Source of the DNA: Pseudomonadota bacterium
Lineage (GTDB): Bacteria > Pseudomonadota > Gammaproteobacteria > Burkholderiales > Thiobacillaceae
Assembly (NCBI GenBank): GCA_021802595.1
Contig: JAJZRT010000113.1
Coordinates: forward strand, 1-8,902
DNA length: 8,902 nucleotides
Direction of reading: 5' to 3'
Below, one piece after another: positions 1 through 5,364 of the stretch; the first letter of the stretch is position 1, and the number at the start of each line of letters is the position of its first letter. Under the pieces are notes generated by a model. The model was given only the letters and a program-made list of their open reading frames with translations. It was not told the DNA's origin and searched no databases. Made by a program: the position numbers and the translations under genes.

Positions 1-224
1 GTATGCCGGGCAATATCGGCATGCTGGGCGAGGACTATCCAGGCTATTTCCCGGTGGGAAACGAACGGCAACTCGCCGAATTGCTGGCCATGGCCGAGAA
101 CGATCCCGATTTCTATGCCGCGCTCGCCAGCCATGCCCGCCGGCGCCGCGGCCTGATGCGCCCGGAGCAGGAAGCCAGCCGGCTGCGGCAGGCGGTGGCG
201 GAATTCGAGCAAATCCCGGCCTGA
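1..224 (+). CDS. Glycosyltransferase family 4 (group 1), C-terminal fragment
   Basis: Only the last ~73 codons are inside the window. The reading frame is open to the left edge, so the ATG at position 3 is probably an internal Met rather than the start. The fragment begins with PGNIGMLGEDYPGYFPVGNE, followed by a helical region rich in Ala, Leu and Arg. A Pro-Gly-Asn / Leu-Gly-Glu-Asp-Tyr-x-Gly-Tyr-Phe-Pro-Val-Gly run followed by a helical tail is what the C-terminal half of GT4 glycosyltransferases looks like, where the GNxxxLGE segment contributes to nucleotide-sugar binding. The wording is closest to what I remember of the TIGR04348 family, which includes the selenosugar synthase SenB. That assignment is a recollection and cannot be settled without the N-terminal part and the neighbouring gene. 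The donor sugar and acceptor cannot be read from this fragment. ycaO starts 94 bases downstream on the same strand. Confidence 0.6.
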   Translation, partial: MPGNIGMLGEDYPGYFPVGNERQLAELLAMAENDPDFYAALASHARRRRGLMRPEQEASRLRQAVAEFEQIPA

Positions 225-318
225 ACGGCCGCGTCCGTGCCACAATGGCCGGCATTCCCCTGCTCCCGGCCTCGCTCGACGCGCCGCGCAGGCCCTCTTC
301 CCTCCCCAGGTTTTCCCC

Positions 319-2031
319 ATGCAAGTCATCGAACACTTCATCCCCGGCAAGGACGCCTCGCTCGAAGCGTCGATCGCCACCCTGCAGTCAAAACTGGAAG
401 CGATCGGTTTCCATATCGAGGAACGCTCCTGGCTCAATCCGGTGGAAGGCGTGTGGTCGGTACACATCCGCGACCGCGACTGCCCGCTGCTGTTCACCAA
501 CGGCAAGGGCGGCTCGGAACTGGCGGCGCGGGCAAGCGCGCTGGGCGAATACTTCGAGCGGCTGTCGACCAATTACTTCTGGACACACTTCTACCTGGGC
601 AACAAAATCGCCAACCGGCGCTACGTTCATCACCCCGACGAGCGCTGGTTTGTTCCTGACAGCGACGCCTGGCCGGAAGAAGTGCTGACGCCCGCACTGC
701 ATGGCTTCTACAACCCGGATACCGGCGTGCGCGCCGACCAGCTGGTCGACCTCAACTCCGGCAACGCCGAACGCGGCATTTGCGCCATCCCCTACCGGCG
801 GCTCTCCGACGGCGAGACCGTGTACTTCCCGGTCAACCTCATCGGCAACCTCTACGTCAGCAACGGCATGTCGGCCGGCAACACGCTGAAGGAAGCGCGC
901 ACCCAGGCGCTGGCCGAAATCTTCGAGCGCCACATCAAGTTCCGCATCATCGAAGAAGGCCTGTGTCTGCCCGACGTGCCCGACGACGTCATCGCCCGCT
1001 ATCCGCGCATTGCTGCCGGCATTCGCGGACTGCGCGAGGCGGGCTTCGGGATCCTGGTGAAGGATGCCTCGCTCGGCGGTCGCTACCCGGTGATGAACGT
1101 CACCCTGCTGCACCCCCATGACCAGGGCTGCTTCGCCAGCTTCGGCGCGCACCCGCGCTTCGAGGTGGCGCTGGAACGTGCGCTGACGGAGTTATTGCAA
1201 GGCCGCGCGCTCGAATCGCTCGAAGGCTTCCCCGCACCCGGTTTCGACCCGGCCGAAATCGCCGACCCGCAGAACCTGGAAATCCATTTCGTCGATTCCA
1301 GCGGCGTGATTTCCTGGCAGTTCCTGCGCGACACGCCCGACTTCGACTTCGTCGACTGGAACTTCGGCACCACCACCGAAGAAGACTACACGTGGTCGGT
1401 CGACGCCCTTCACGCCGAAGGCCGCGAGATCTACATCGCCGATTTCGAACACCTCGGCGTCTACGCCTGCCGCATCCTGGTGCCCGGCGTATCCGAAATC
1501 TACCCGGTCGAGGAACTCGAATTCGAGAACAACAGCATCGGCAACCTGATTCGCCCGGCGCTTTCACGCTTGCCCGAACTCTCCGATGATGAATGCGCCG
1601 AGCTGCTCGACCTGATGGTCGCGCTCGAACTGGCCGACGACCGTCTGGTCACGGTGCTGATCGGCCTCGCGCCCGACGCCGATTCGCCGTGGACCGACAT
1701 CCGCGTCGGCGAGGTCAAGCTGCTGCTCGCACTCGCCCTCGGCGACGACGACGCCATCCACGAAGGCTGCACCTGGATCGCCCAGTACGGTCAGCGCAGC
1801 GAAGAACGGTTGAAGGTCTACCGCTGCATCGCCGACCTCGTCCAGCTCGACGACCCCAGCCCCTTCGAACCCGCGCTCGCGCTGATGTACGGCCGCGAAA
1901 CGCTGGAGCAAGCCTTCGCGCTGTTCAATCAGGACGAGCGCTTCTTCGGGCTGACGAAACTGGGCAGCGACTTCGAGGGCAGCGCGATCCACCAGCGCCT
2001 GCTGGAGGCGTACCGCAAGGTGCGCGGCTGA
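319..2031 (+). CDS. ycaO: YcaO, E. coli-type (ribosomal protein S12 methylthiotransferase accessory factor)
   Basis: The 570-residue product matches E. coli YcaO (about 586 residues) from end to end. Recognisable blocks are FIPGKDASLE (7-16), WLNPVEGVWSVHIRD (38-52), FTNGKG (59-64), ALGEYFERLSTNYF (74-87), GNLYVSNGMSAGNT (176-189), EARTQALAEIFERHIK (192-207), FASFGAHP (272-279), ELLQGR (291-296), DWNFGTTTEE (346-355) and YIADFEHLGVYACRILVPG (372-390). YcaO enzymes bind ATP with Glu-rich motifs; the GEYFER and EIFERH helices carry such residues here. In azole and amidine natural-product pathways YcaO proteins activate a peptide amide with ATP. The E. coli type has instead been linked to RimO-dependent beta-methylthiolation of S12, with a mechanism that is not clear. 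The part after about residue 410 is helical and specific to this subfamily. The start at 319 matches the family N-terminus; its Shine-Dalgarno is weak (CAGG). No precursor peptide, dehydrogenase or rimO is visible nearby. Confidence 0.95.
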   Translation: MQVIEHFIPGKDASLEASIATLQSKLEAIGFHIEERSWLNPVEGVWSVHIRDRDCPLLFTNGKGGSELAARASALGEYFERLSTNYFWTHFYLGNKIANRRYVHHPDERWFVPDSDAWPEEVLTPALHGFYNPDTGVRADQLVDLNSGNAERGICAIPYRRLSDGETVYFPVNLIGNLYVSNGMSAGNTLKEARTQALAEIFERHIKFRIIEEGLCLPDVPDDVIARYPRIAAGIRGLREAGFGILVKDASLGGRYPVMNVTLLHPHDQGCFASFGAHPRFEVALERALTELLQGRALESLEGFPAPGFDPAEIADPQNLEIHFVDSSGVISWQFLRDTPDFDFVDWNFGTTTEEDYTWSVDALHAEGREIYIADFEHLGVYACRILVPGVSEIYPVEELEFENNSIGNLIRPALSRLPELSDDECAELLDLMVALELADDRLVTVLIGLAPDADSPWTDIRVGEVKLLLALALGDDDAIHEGCTWIAQYGQRSEERLKVYRCIADLVQLDDPSPFEPALALMYGRETLEQAFALFNQDERFFGLTKLGSDFEGSAIHQRLLEAYRKVRG

Positions 2032-2072
2032 CTTATCGGTTGAGCCTCCAATCCGGATCGAACCTCACCACT

Positions 2073-2126
2073 GTTCGTCCTGATCGTGAGCCTGTCGAAC
2101 GATCGAAGGGCCTGGCCGCGCCCTTC
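2073..2126. repeat. Intergenic double-hairpin element, REP-like
   Basis: The 127-base gap between ycaO and the RIO kinase carries two adjacent inverted repeats. The first is GATCGT (2082-2087) and ACGATC (2099-2104), around an 11-base loop. The second is GAAGGGC (2105-2111) and GCCCTTC (2120-2126), around an 8-base loop. The left part, GTTCGTCCTGA at 2073-2083 followed by GCCTGTCGAA at 2090-2099, resembles the dispersed palindromic element of the form GTTCGTCCTGAGCCTGTCGAAG that I recall from many proteobacterial intergenic regions. Here it is interrupted by TCGTGA. Only AAAA follows the second stem on the plus strand, so neither hairpin is a good intrinsic terminator. A role in mRNA stability is possible. 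The dispersed nature cannot be shown from one copy. Confidence 0.5.
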
Positions 2127-2158
2127 AAAACCATGCGACCACACAGACAACCCCATTC

Positions 2159-3007
2159 ATGAAAATCCCCAAACGCCTCGAACCCCTGCTCGAAGACGGC
2201 CTCATCGACGGCGTCGTGCGCCAGCTCATGAGCGGCAAGGAAGCCATGGTCTTCGTCGTCCGCTGCGGCGACGACATCCGCTGCGCCAAGGTCTACAAGG
2301 AAGCCAACCAGCGCAGCTTCCGCCAGGCCGTCGACTACACAGAGAATCGCAAGACCAAGAACAGCCGCCAGGCGCGCGCCATGGCCAAGGGCAGCAAATA
2401 CGGCCGCGAAATGCAGGAAGCCGCCTGGCAAAGCGCCGAGGTCGACGCACTGTACCGGCTCGCCGCCGCTGGCGTGCGCGTGCCCACGCCGTACAACTTC
2501 CACGAAGGCGTGCTGCTGATGGAACTGGTAGCCGATGCCGACGGCAATGCCGCGCCACGTCTCAACGACGTGTCACTGAGCGAGGAAGAAGCGCTCGCCC
2601 ATCACCGCACCCTGATCGGGGAAGTCGTGCGCATGCTGTGCGCCGGCGTCGTCCATGGCGACTTGTCCGAATTCAACATCCTCGTCGACGCCGACGGCCC
2701 GGTGATCATCGATCTGCCGCAGGCGGTCGATGCCGCCGGCAACAATCACGCCCAGGCCATGCTGGCGCGCGACGTGAACAACCTGAAAACCTACTTCGGC
2801 CAGTTCGCGCCGGTGCTGTTGACCACGCAATACGCCGAGGAAATCTGGGCACTGTATGAACACGGCAAGCTGCACCCCGAGAGCCAACTGACCGGCCTGT
2901 ACGAATGCACGCTGCCGGCGGTCGATCTGGAAAGCGTGATGCGGGAAATCGACGACACGCTCAAGGAAGAGGAAGAACGCCTGCTGCGTTTGCAGGAACT
3001 GGGCTGA
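2159..3007 (+). CDS. RIO-family serine protein kinase (PA4780-like)
   Basis: The product has 282 residues. The RIO kinase core is readable in order: an SGKEA phosphate-binding segment (25-29) in place of a classical Gly-rich loop, the ATP-anchoring lysine in RCAKVYKEAN (K44), the catalytic loop HGDLSEFN (166-173, with Asp168 and Asn173), and the metal-binding aspartate in IIDLPQAV (Asp185). The segment KNSRQARAMAKGSKYG (67-82) and the start MKIPKR fit proteobacterial PA4780-type RIO proteins, which supports the ATG at 2159. There is no convincing Shine-Dalgarno upstream; the ATG is preceded by a C/A-rich stretch. RIO kinases are cytoplasmic, and in archaea and eukaryotes they act in small-subunit ribosome maturation. 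The bacterial substrate is not established. The C-terminal tail (258-282) is acidic and probably helical. It lies downstream of ycaO on the same strand, and the hairpin element between them makes co-transcription uncertain. Confidence 0.92.
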   Translation: MKIPKRLEPLLEDGLIDGVVRQLMSGKEAMVFVVRCGDDIRCAKVYKEANQRSFRQAVDYTENRKTKNSRQARAMAKGSKYGREMQEAAWQSAEVDALYRLAAAGVRVPTPYNFHEGVLLMELVADADGNAAPRLNDVSLSEEEALAHHRTLIGEVVRMLCAGVVHGDLSEFNILVDADGPVIIDLPQAVDAAGNNHAQAMLARDVNNLKTYFGQFAPVLLTTQYAEEIWALYEHGKLHPESQLTGLYECTLPAVDLESVMREIDDTLKEEEERLLRLQELG

Positions 3008-3027
3008 GCCGCGCTGGCGCTTGAATG

Positions 3028-3053
3028 AAAACGCCCCGGACTTGCCGGGGCGT
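3028..3053 (-). terminator. Intrinsic terminator between converging genes
   Basis: ACGCCCCGG (3031-3039) and CCGGGGCGT (3045-3053) form a perfect 9-bp stem with a 5-base loop. Read on the minus strand the stem runs into TTTT and then C, so it best terminates the methionine-rich secreted protein gene, whose stop is 23 bases upstream of it. On the plus strand the stem is followed by GAACAGG without a T-run, so it would be a weaker stop for the RIO kinase transcript, although the hairpin is available to both. Confidence 0.8.
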
Positions 3054-3075
3054 GAACAGGGGAACACAGTCGGGA

Positions 3076-3588
3076 TTATTTGGCAGCAGGCGCCGGGGCG
3101 CTCATGCCCTGATGCTGCATCATCTGATCCATCATCATCTGCATCATGTCCATGCGCTGCTCCATGCGACGCTGGCGTTGATTCATCATTTCCGGGGACA
3201 TAGGCGCCTGGCCCATCGGCCCTCCGGGTCCCATCCTGCCTCCCGGCCCCATCCCGCCGCCGGGTCCCATCATACCCATGCCGCCCATCATCATGCCGCG
3301 CCCCATGCCAGCTCGCCCCATCATCATGTTCATGCCTTCGTGCATGGTCTTCCAGTGCTCTTCAAGAATCTTCTGACGCTCCTTGGGGTCCTTGGTCTTG
3401 CCCAGGCGCTCCATCATGTCCTGCATCTTCTTGTACCGTTCCTGCATGGCCGCGTAGTACTTGTCCATGTCGGCATCGCTGGCCGTGGACGCTGCCTTTG
3501 CGTCCGCCTTGTCAGGCGTCTGAGCAAAGACCTGCGGCGCGCTCAGTACGGCCGCCATCATCGCTGCAATCATCAATTGAGAACGCAT
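3076..3588 (-). CDS. Secreted methionine-rich protein, function unknown
   Basis: A 170-residue product from the ATG at 3588. The start is chosen because AGGAG lies 7 bases upstream of it; the in-frame ATG at 3603 would add five residues but has no ribosome binding site. A signal peptide is clear: a short basic N-terminus, a hydrophobic stretch (5-17) and a likely cleavage after VFA (residue 22). The mature chain has about 33 Met in 148 residues (about 22%). It has an Ala/Asp-rich linker, a charged helical segment (41-82), a Met/Gly region (85-126) with three copies of MGPGGx (107-124), and a second Met/Gln/Arg helix (130-160) ending in APAPAAK. There is no Cys. Met-rich periplasmic proteins often bind Cu(I) or Ag(I), or act as Spy/CpxP-like chaperones. 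Both are only possibilities here, because no CpxP-type LTxxQ motif is visible. It is the last gene of the minus-strand run before the terminator. Confidence 0.8.
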   Translation of the reverse strand: MRSQLMIAAMMAAVLSAPQVFAQTPDKADAKAASTASDADMDKYYAAMQERYKKMQDMMERLGKTKDPKERQKILEEHWKTMHEGMNMMMGRAGMGRGMMMGGMGMMGPGGGMGPGGRMGPGGPMGQAPMSPEMMNQRQRRMEQRMDMMQMMMDQMMQHQGMSAPAPAAK

Positions 3589-3595
3589 CGTCTTT

Positions 3596-3600
3596 CTCCT
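3596..3600 (-). promoter_or_regulatory. Ribosome binding site of the Met-rich protein gene
   Basis: AGGAG on the minus strand, 7 bases before the ATG at 3588. It decides the start: the ATG at 3603 lies upstream of this site and has no comparable sequence. The same motif and spacing occur in front of the antitoxin gene. Confidence 0.75.
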
Positions 3601-3702
3601 CATGAGAAATTGAACAAGCTATTCAACATAGTTCATATTTTTAAAGGGGAAAGCATTAGACGGGGCGCCTGACGAACCCAACGCGCAGACCGCCAAGAGG
3701 GC

Positions 3703-3908
3703 TTAAACCCTGACGAAATAAGGCAGTACCACCATGAGCACGACCCCAATCGCGACCAACAACAGCGTGCTGGAAACGAAATACGGGTAGATATGAGTCC
3801 CAGTCCGCAGAACAGCGGAACGACCGCCTTCTGCCGCTTGCCGTAGACAAAGAAGCCGAGCCCGATCGAACTGAAGAGCAGGCTCCACAGGAGCAAGGAC
3901 GTATTCAT
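3703..3908 (-). pseudogene. Small two-helix inner-membrane protein, frameshifted
   Basis: Translation from the ATG at 3908 gives MNTSLLLWSLLFSSIGLGFF, then VYGKRQKAVVPLFCGLGL (to residue 38), and then loses its membrane character. In the next frame the expected continuation appears: IYPYFVSSTLLLVAIGVVLM, then VVLPYFVRV and a stop at 3703. Joining the frames near 3793-3794 by adding back one base (for example restoring ATG-ATC for Leu-Met-Ile-Tyr) gives 68 residues. The span of 206 bases is exactly one short of 69 codons. The restored protein has two transmembrane helices linked by a short basic loop (GKRQK). It resembles a widespread proteobacterial small membrane protein often named 'amino acid transport protein', a label without real functional support. 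GAGG 6 bases upstream serves as Shine-Dalgarno. It starts 30 bases after the antitoxin stop, so co-transcription is likely. A sequencing error is the main alternative to a true mutation. Confidence 0.7.
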
Positions 3909-3938
3909 TGCGGCCTCATAAAACCTGGGTTCGTCTGC

Positions 3939-4223
3939 TCAGGCGGCCAACTTCAACTCGCAATGCAAGCCCGCGCGAGCAGCCAGGGTCACCAGCATAT
4001 CCAGGCTGAATTTGTCCCACTTGCCGCGCATCAGATCGGACACGCGGGACTGGCTGATGCCCAGAACCTGAGCGGCCTCAACCTGCGTCCAATTGCGCTT
4101 CTCCACAGTCAGACGCAACTGCGCCATCAAATCCGCACGCATCGACAGCACGGCGGCCTCTTCCGGCGGGAAACCCAAATCGGTAAACACATTGCCGCGA
4201 GACCGGATGATTTTCTCTTTCAT
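3939..4223 (-). CDS. XRE-family antitoxin (HigA-like)
   Basis: A 94-residue DNA-binding protein. The start at 4223 is chosen because AGGAG lies 7 bases upstream and because MKEKIIRSRGNVFTDLGF is a typical N-terminus of this antitoxin group; the longer frame to 4358 only reads through toxin sequence out of frame. The N-terminal part (11-27, NVFTDLGFPPEEAAVLS) is the dimer or toxin-contact segment seen in HTH_37-type antitoxins. The helix-turn-helix spans about 46-67, with TQVEAAQVLGISQSRVSDLM. The product should neutralise the toxin encoded upstream and repress the operon by binding the palindrome at 4553-4568. Its start overlaps the stop of the ancestral toxin frame as ATGA, the usual coupling in such operons. 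The toxin is now frameshifted and its translation ends about 136 bases earlier. The antitoxin's own strong Shine-Dalgarno should keep it expressed. Confidence 0.9.
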   Translation of the reverse strand: MKEKIIRSRGNVFTDLGFPPEEAAVLSMRADLMAQLRLTVEKRNWTQVEAAQVLGISQSRVSDLMRGKWDKFSLDMLVTLAARAGLHCELKLAA

Positions 4224-4541
4224 GATTCTTCTCCTATCTGCTTGTACCGTCTCGCCGCCAACTCGATGTCTTCCTTGCGGGTTTTCTGTGTTTTCTTGTG
4301 GAAGGCATGCAAGACATACACGGCGTCCTTGAGCTTCGCCACGTAGATCACGCGCCACTCACCCAGGACATGCACACGGATTTTCGAAGGCCCCGGCTCC
4401 GACGGCAGGCATAGGCTTGAAATCGGACGGATACAGCCCTCGCTGCACCTGCCATAGTTCGAAACCCGATTCGCGCCGCGCTTCCAGCGGAAAATCCGTC
4501 AGGTCATCCAGGCTGCTGCCAACGCATTTAAGCGCCTTCAT
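4220..4541 (-). pseudogene. HigB / phage Gp49-like toxin, frameshifted
   Basis: From the ATG at 4541 the frame reads MKALKCVGSSLDDLTDF, ELWQVQRGLYPSDFKPMP and AVGAG, which is the first half of a Gp49-like RelE-superfamily mRNA interferase. It then derails and stops at 4359. The rest is present in another frame from about 4387: SKIRVHVLGEWRVIYVAKLK, DAVYVLHAFHKKTQKT, RKEDIELAARRYKQIGEES, with a stop at 4220. The length of 322 bases equals 107 codons plus one, so a single extra base near 4388-4394, next to a run of four C on the plus strand, explains it. The restored toxin would have 106 residues with the usual basic C-terminal half (Lys/Arg-rich after VLHAF). Toxin-before-antitoxin order and the ATGA overlap are typical of higBA-type loci. 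As read, only a ~60-residue N-terminal piece would be made, lacking the basic half, so it is probably inactive. A sequencing error or slippage in the C run is the alternative. Confidence 0.8.
4231..4235 (-). promoter_or_regulatory. Ribosome binding site of the antitoxin gene
   Basis: AGGAG on the minus strand, 7 bases before the ATG at 4223. It lies inside the last codons of the toxin frame, and it allows antitoxin translation without coupling to the broken toxin. Confidence 0.75.
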
Positions 4542-4549
4542 GACGACAA

Positions 4550-4577
4550 ACAATATAAGTACTTATATATTTGTCAA
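4550..4577 (-). promoter_or_regulatory. Promoter of the toxin-antitoxin operon
   Basis: On the minus strand, a perfect -35 TTGACA (4577-4572) is followed after 16 bases by TATTGT (4555-4550), a 4/6 match to the -10 consensus. Transcription would begin near 4543, only about two bases before the toxin ATG at 4541. The 16-bp palindrome at 4553-4568 covers most of the spacer and the first bases of the -10, so a bound antitoxin would block polymerase. Confidence 0.65.
4553..4568. promoter_or_regulatory. Palindromic operator for the antitoxin
   Basis: ATATAAGTACTTATAT is a perfect 16-bp palindrome located between the -35 and -10 of the TA promoter. XRE antitoxins bind as dimers to palindromes of about this size in their own promoters, so autorepression is the expected role. 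Binding itself is inferred. Confidence 0.7.
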
Positions 4578-4599
4578 GACATTCAGAAGGTAGGGTGAC

Positions 4600-5364
4600 T
4601 CACGCCCCGCGCTGCCGCACCGTCTCGTACAAACACAGCGCCGCCGACACCGACACATTGAGGCTTTCCACCGTGCCGCCGATGGGGATGCGTGCGACCT
4701 GGTCGCAGCTCTGCTTGACCAGCCGGCGGATGCCCGCGCCCTCGGCGCCGAGCACCCAGGCGATGCCGGTCCTGGCGTCAATGCCGGACAAAGGCTTGTC
4801 GCCGTCCATGTCGGCGGCGATGACCCAGATGTTGTGTTCCTTCAAATCTTCTATCGTGCGCGCGAGATTGGTGACCATGATGTAGGGCACGGTTTCGGCG
4901 GCACCCGACGCGACCTTTTCCACGGTGGCGTTGATACCGACGGCGTTGTCCTTGGGTGCGATGACGGCGTGCGCGCCGAAGGCGTCGGCCGAGCGCATGA
5001 TCGCGCCGAGGTTGTGCGGATCGGTGACGCCGTCGAGGATGACCAGCAGCGGCGGACCCTGGATGTTTTCCAGCACCTCGTCGAGCGAATGCGTCAGCGC
5101 GACCGGCTTGACGCGGGCGACCACGCCCTGGTGCTTGGCGGCCTTGCCGACGAGCCGCGTCAAACGATCGGCTTCGACCTGCGCCAGCTTGACGCCGTTG
5201 TCCCGGGCCTGATGCACCAGGTCGCGCGCGCGCGCGTCGCGCCGGGTGAGGTCGAGGTAGATTTCGAAGATGCCCGCGGGGTCCTGGCGCAGGCGCGCCA
5301 GCACGGGGTGAAAGCCGTAGATGAGTTTTTCTGCGGCGTGTCTGTCGGCAGACTTCTCGCTCAT
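4600..5364 (-). CDS. rlmB: 23S rRNA (guanosine-2251-2'-O)-methyltransferase RlmB
   Basis: 254 residues, close to the E. coli enzyme (243). RlmB methylates the 2'-OH of G2251 in the 23S P-loop using S-adenosylmethionine. An N-terminal substrate-binding domain (about 11-90) begins with KLIYGFHPVLARL and contains KHQGVVARV. The SPOUT catalytic domain follows with the three SpoU motifs: motif 1, LDGVTDPHNLGAIMRSA (110-126, with Asn118 and Arg124); motif 2, WVLGAEGAGIRRL (203-215); motif 3, IPIGGTVESLNVSVSAALC (226-244). The last two form the trefoil knot that binds AdoMet. The start at 5364 overlaps the rnr stop as ATGA, so translation is probably coupled to rnr. No terminator is evident between its stop and the TA promoter 22 bases further on; some read-through into the TA operon is possible. 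Confidence 0.96.
   Translation of the reverse strand: MSEKSADRHAAEKLIYGFHPVLARLRQDPAGIFEIYLDLTRRDARARDLVHQARDNGVKLAQVEADRLTRLVGKAAKHQGVVARVKPVALTHSLDEVLENIQGPPLLVILDGVTDPHNLGAIMRSADAFGAHAVIAPKDNAVGINATVEKVASGAAETVPYIMVTNLARTIEDLKEHNIWVIAADMDGDKPLSGIDARTGIAWVLGAEGAGIRRLVKQSCDQVARIPIGGTVESLNVSVSAALCLYETVRQRGA

Noticed and set aside
388..1152. A 254-codon minus-strand frame inside ycaO
   Set aside because: It is a shadow of ycaO; no domain, no ribosome binding site, and composition typical of the antisense of a GC-rich gene.
319..3588. YcaO with a nearby small peptide as a RiPP-type biosynthetic cluster
   Set aside because: The YcaO is the housekeeping E. coli type. The only small secreted protein nearby is Met-rich, has no Cys, and is on the opposite strand. 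No oxidase, protease or transporter is present.
3025..3672. A 215-codon plus-strand frame rich in His and Pro, which could look like a metal-binding protein
   Set aside because: The His runs are the antisense of Met (ATG/CAT) codons in the Met-rich secreted protein, which has a signal peptide and a good ribosome binding site. The RIO terminator also lies in front of it.
4224..4358. A 45-codon N-terminal extension of the antitoxin
   Set aside because: This stretch is the toxin's C-terminal coding region in the wrong frame. The antitoxin has AGGAG and a family-like start at 4223.
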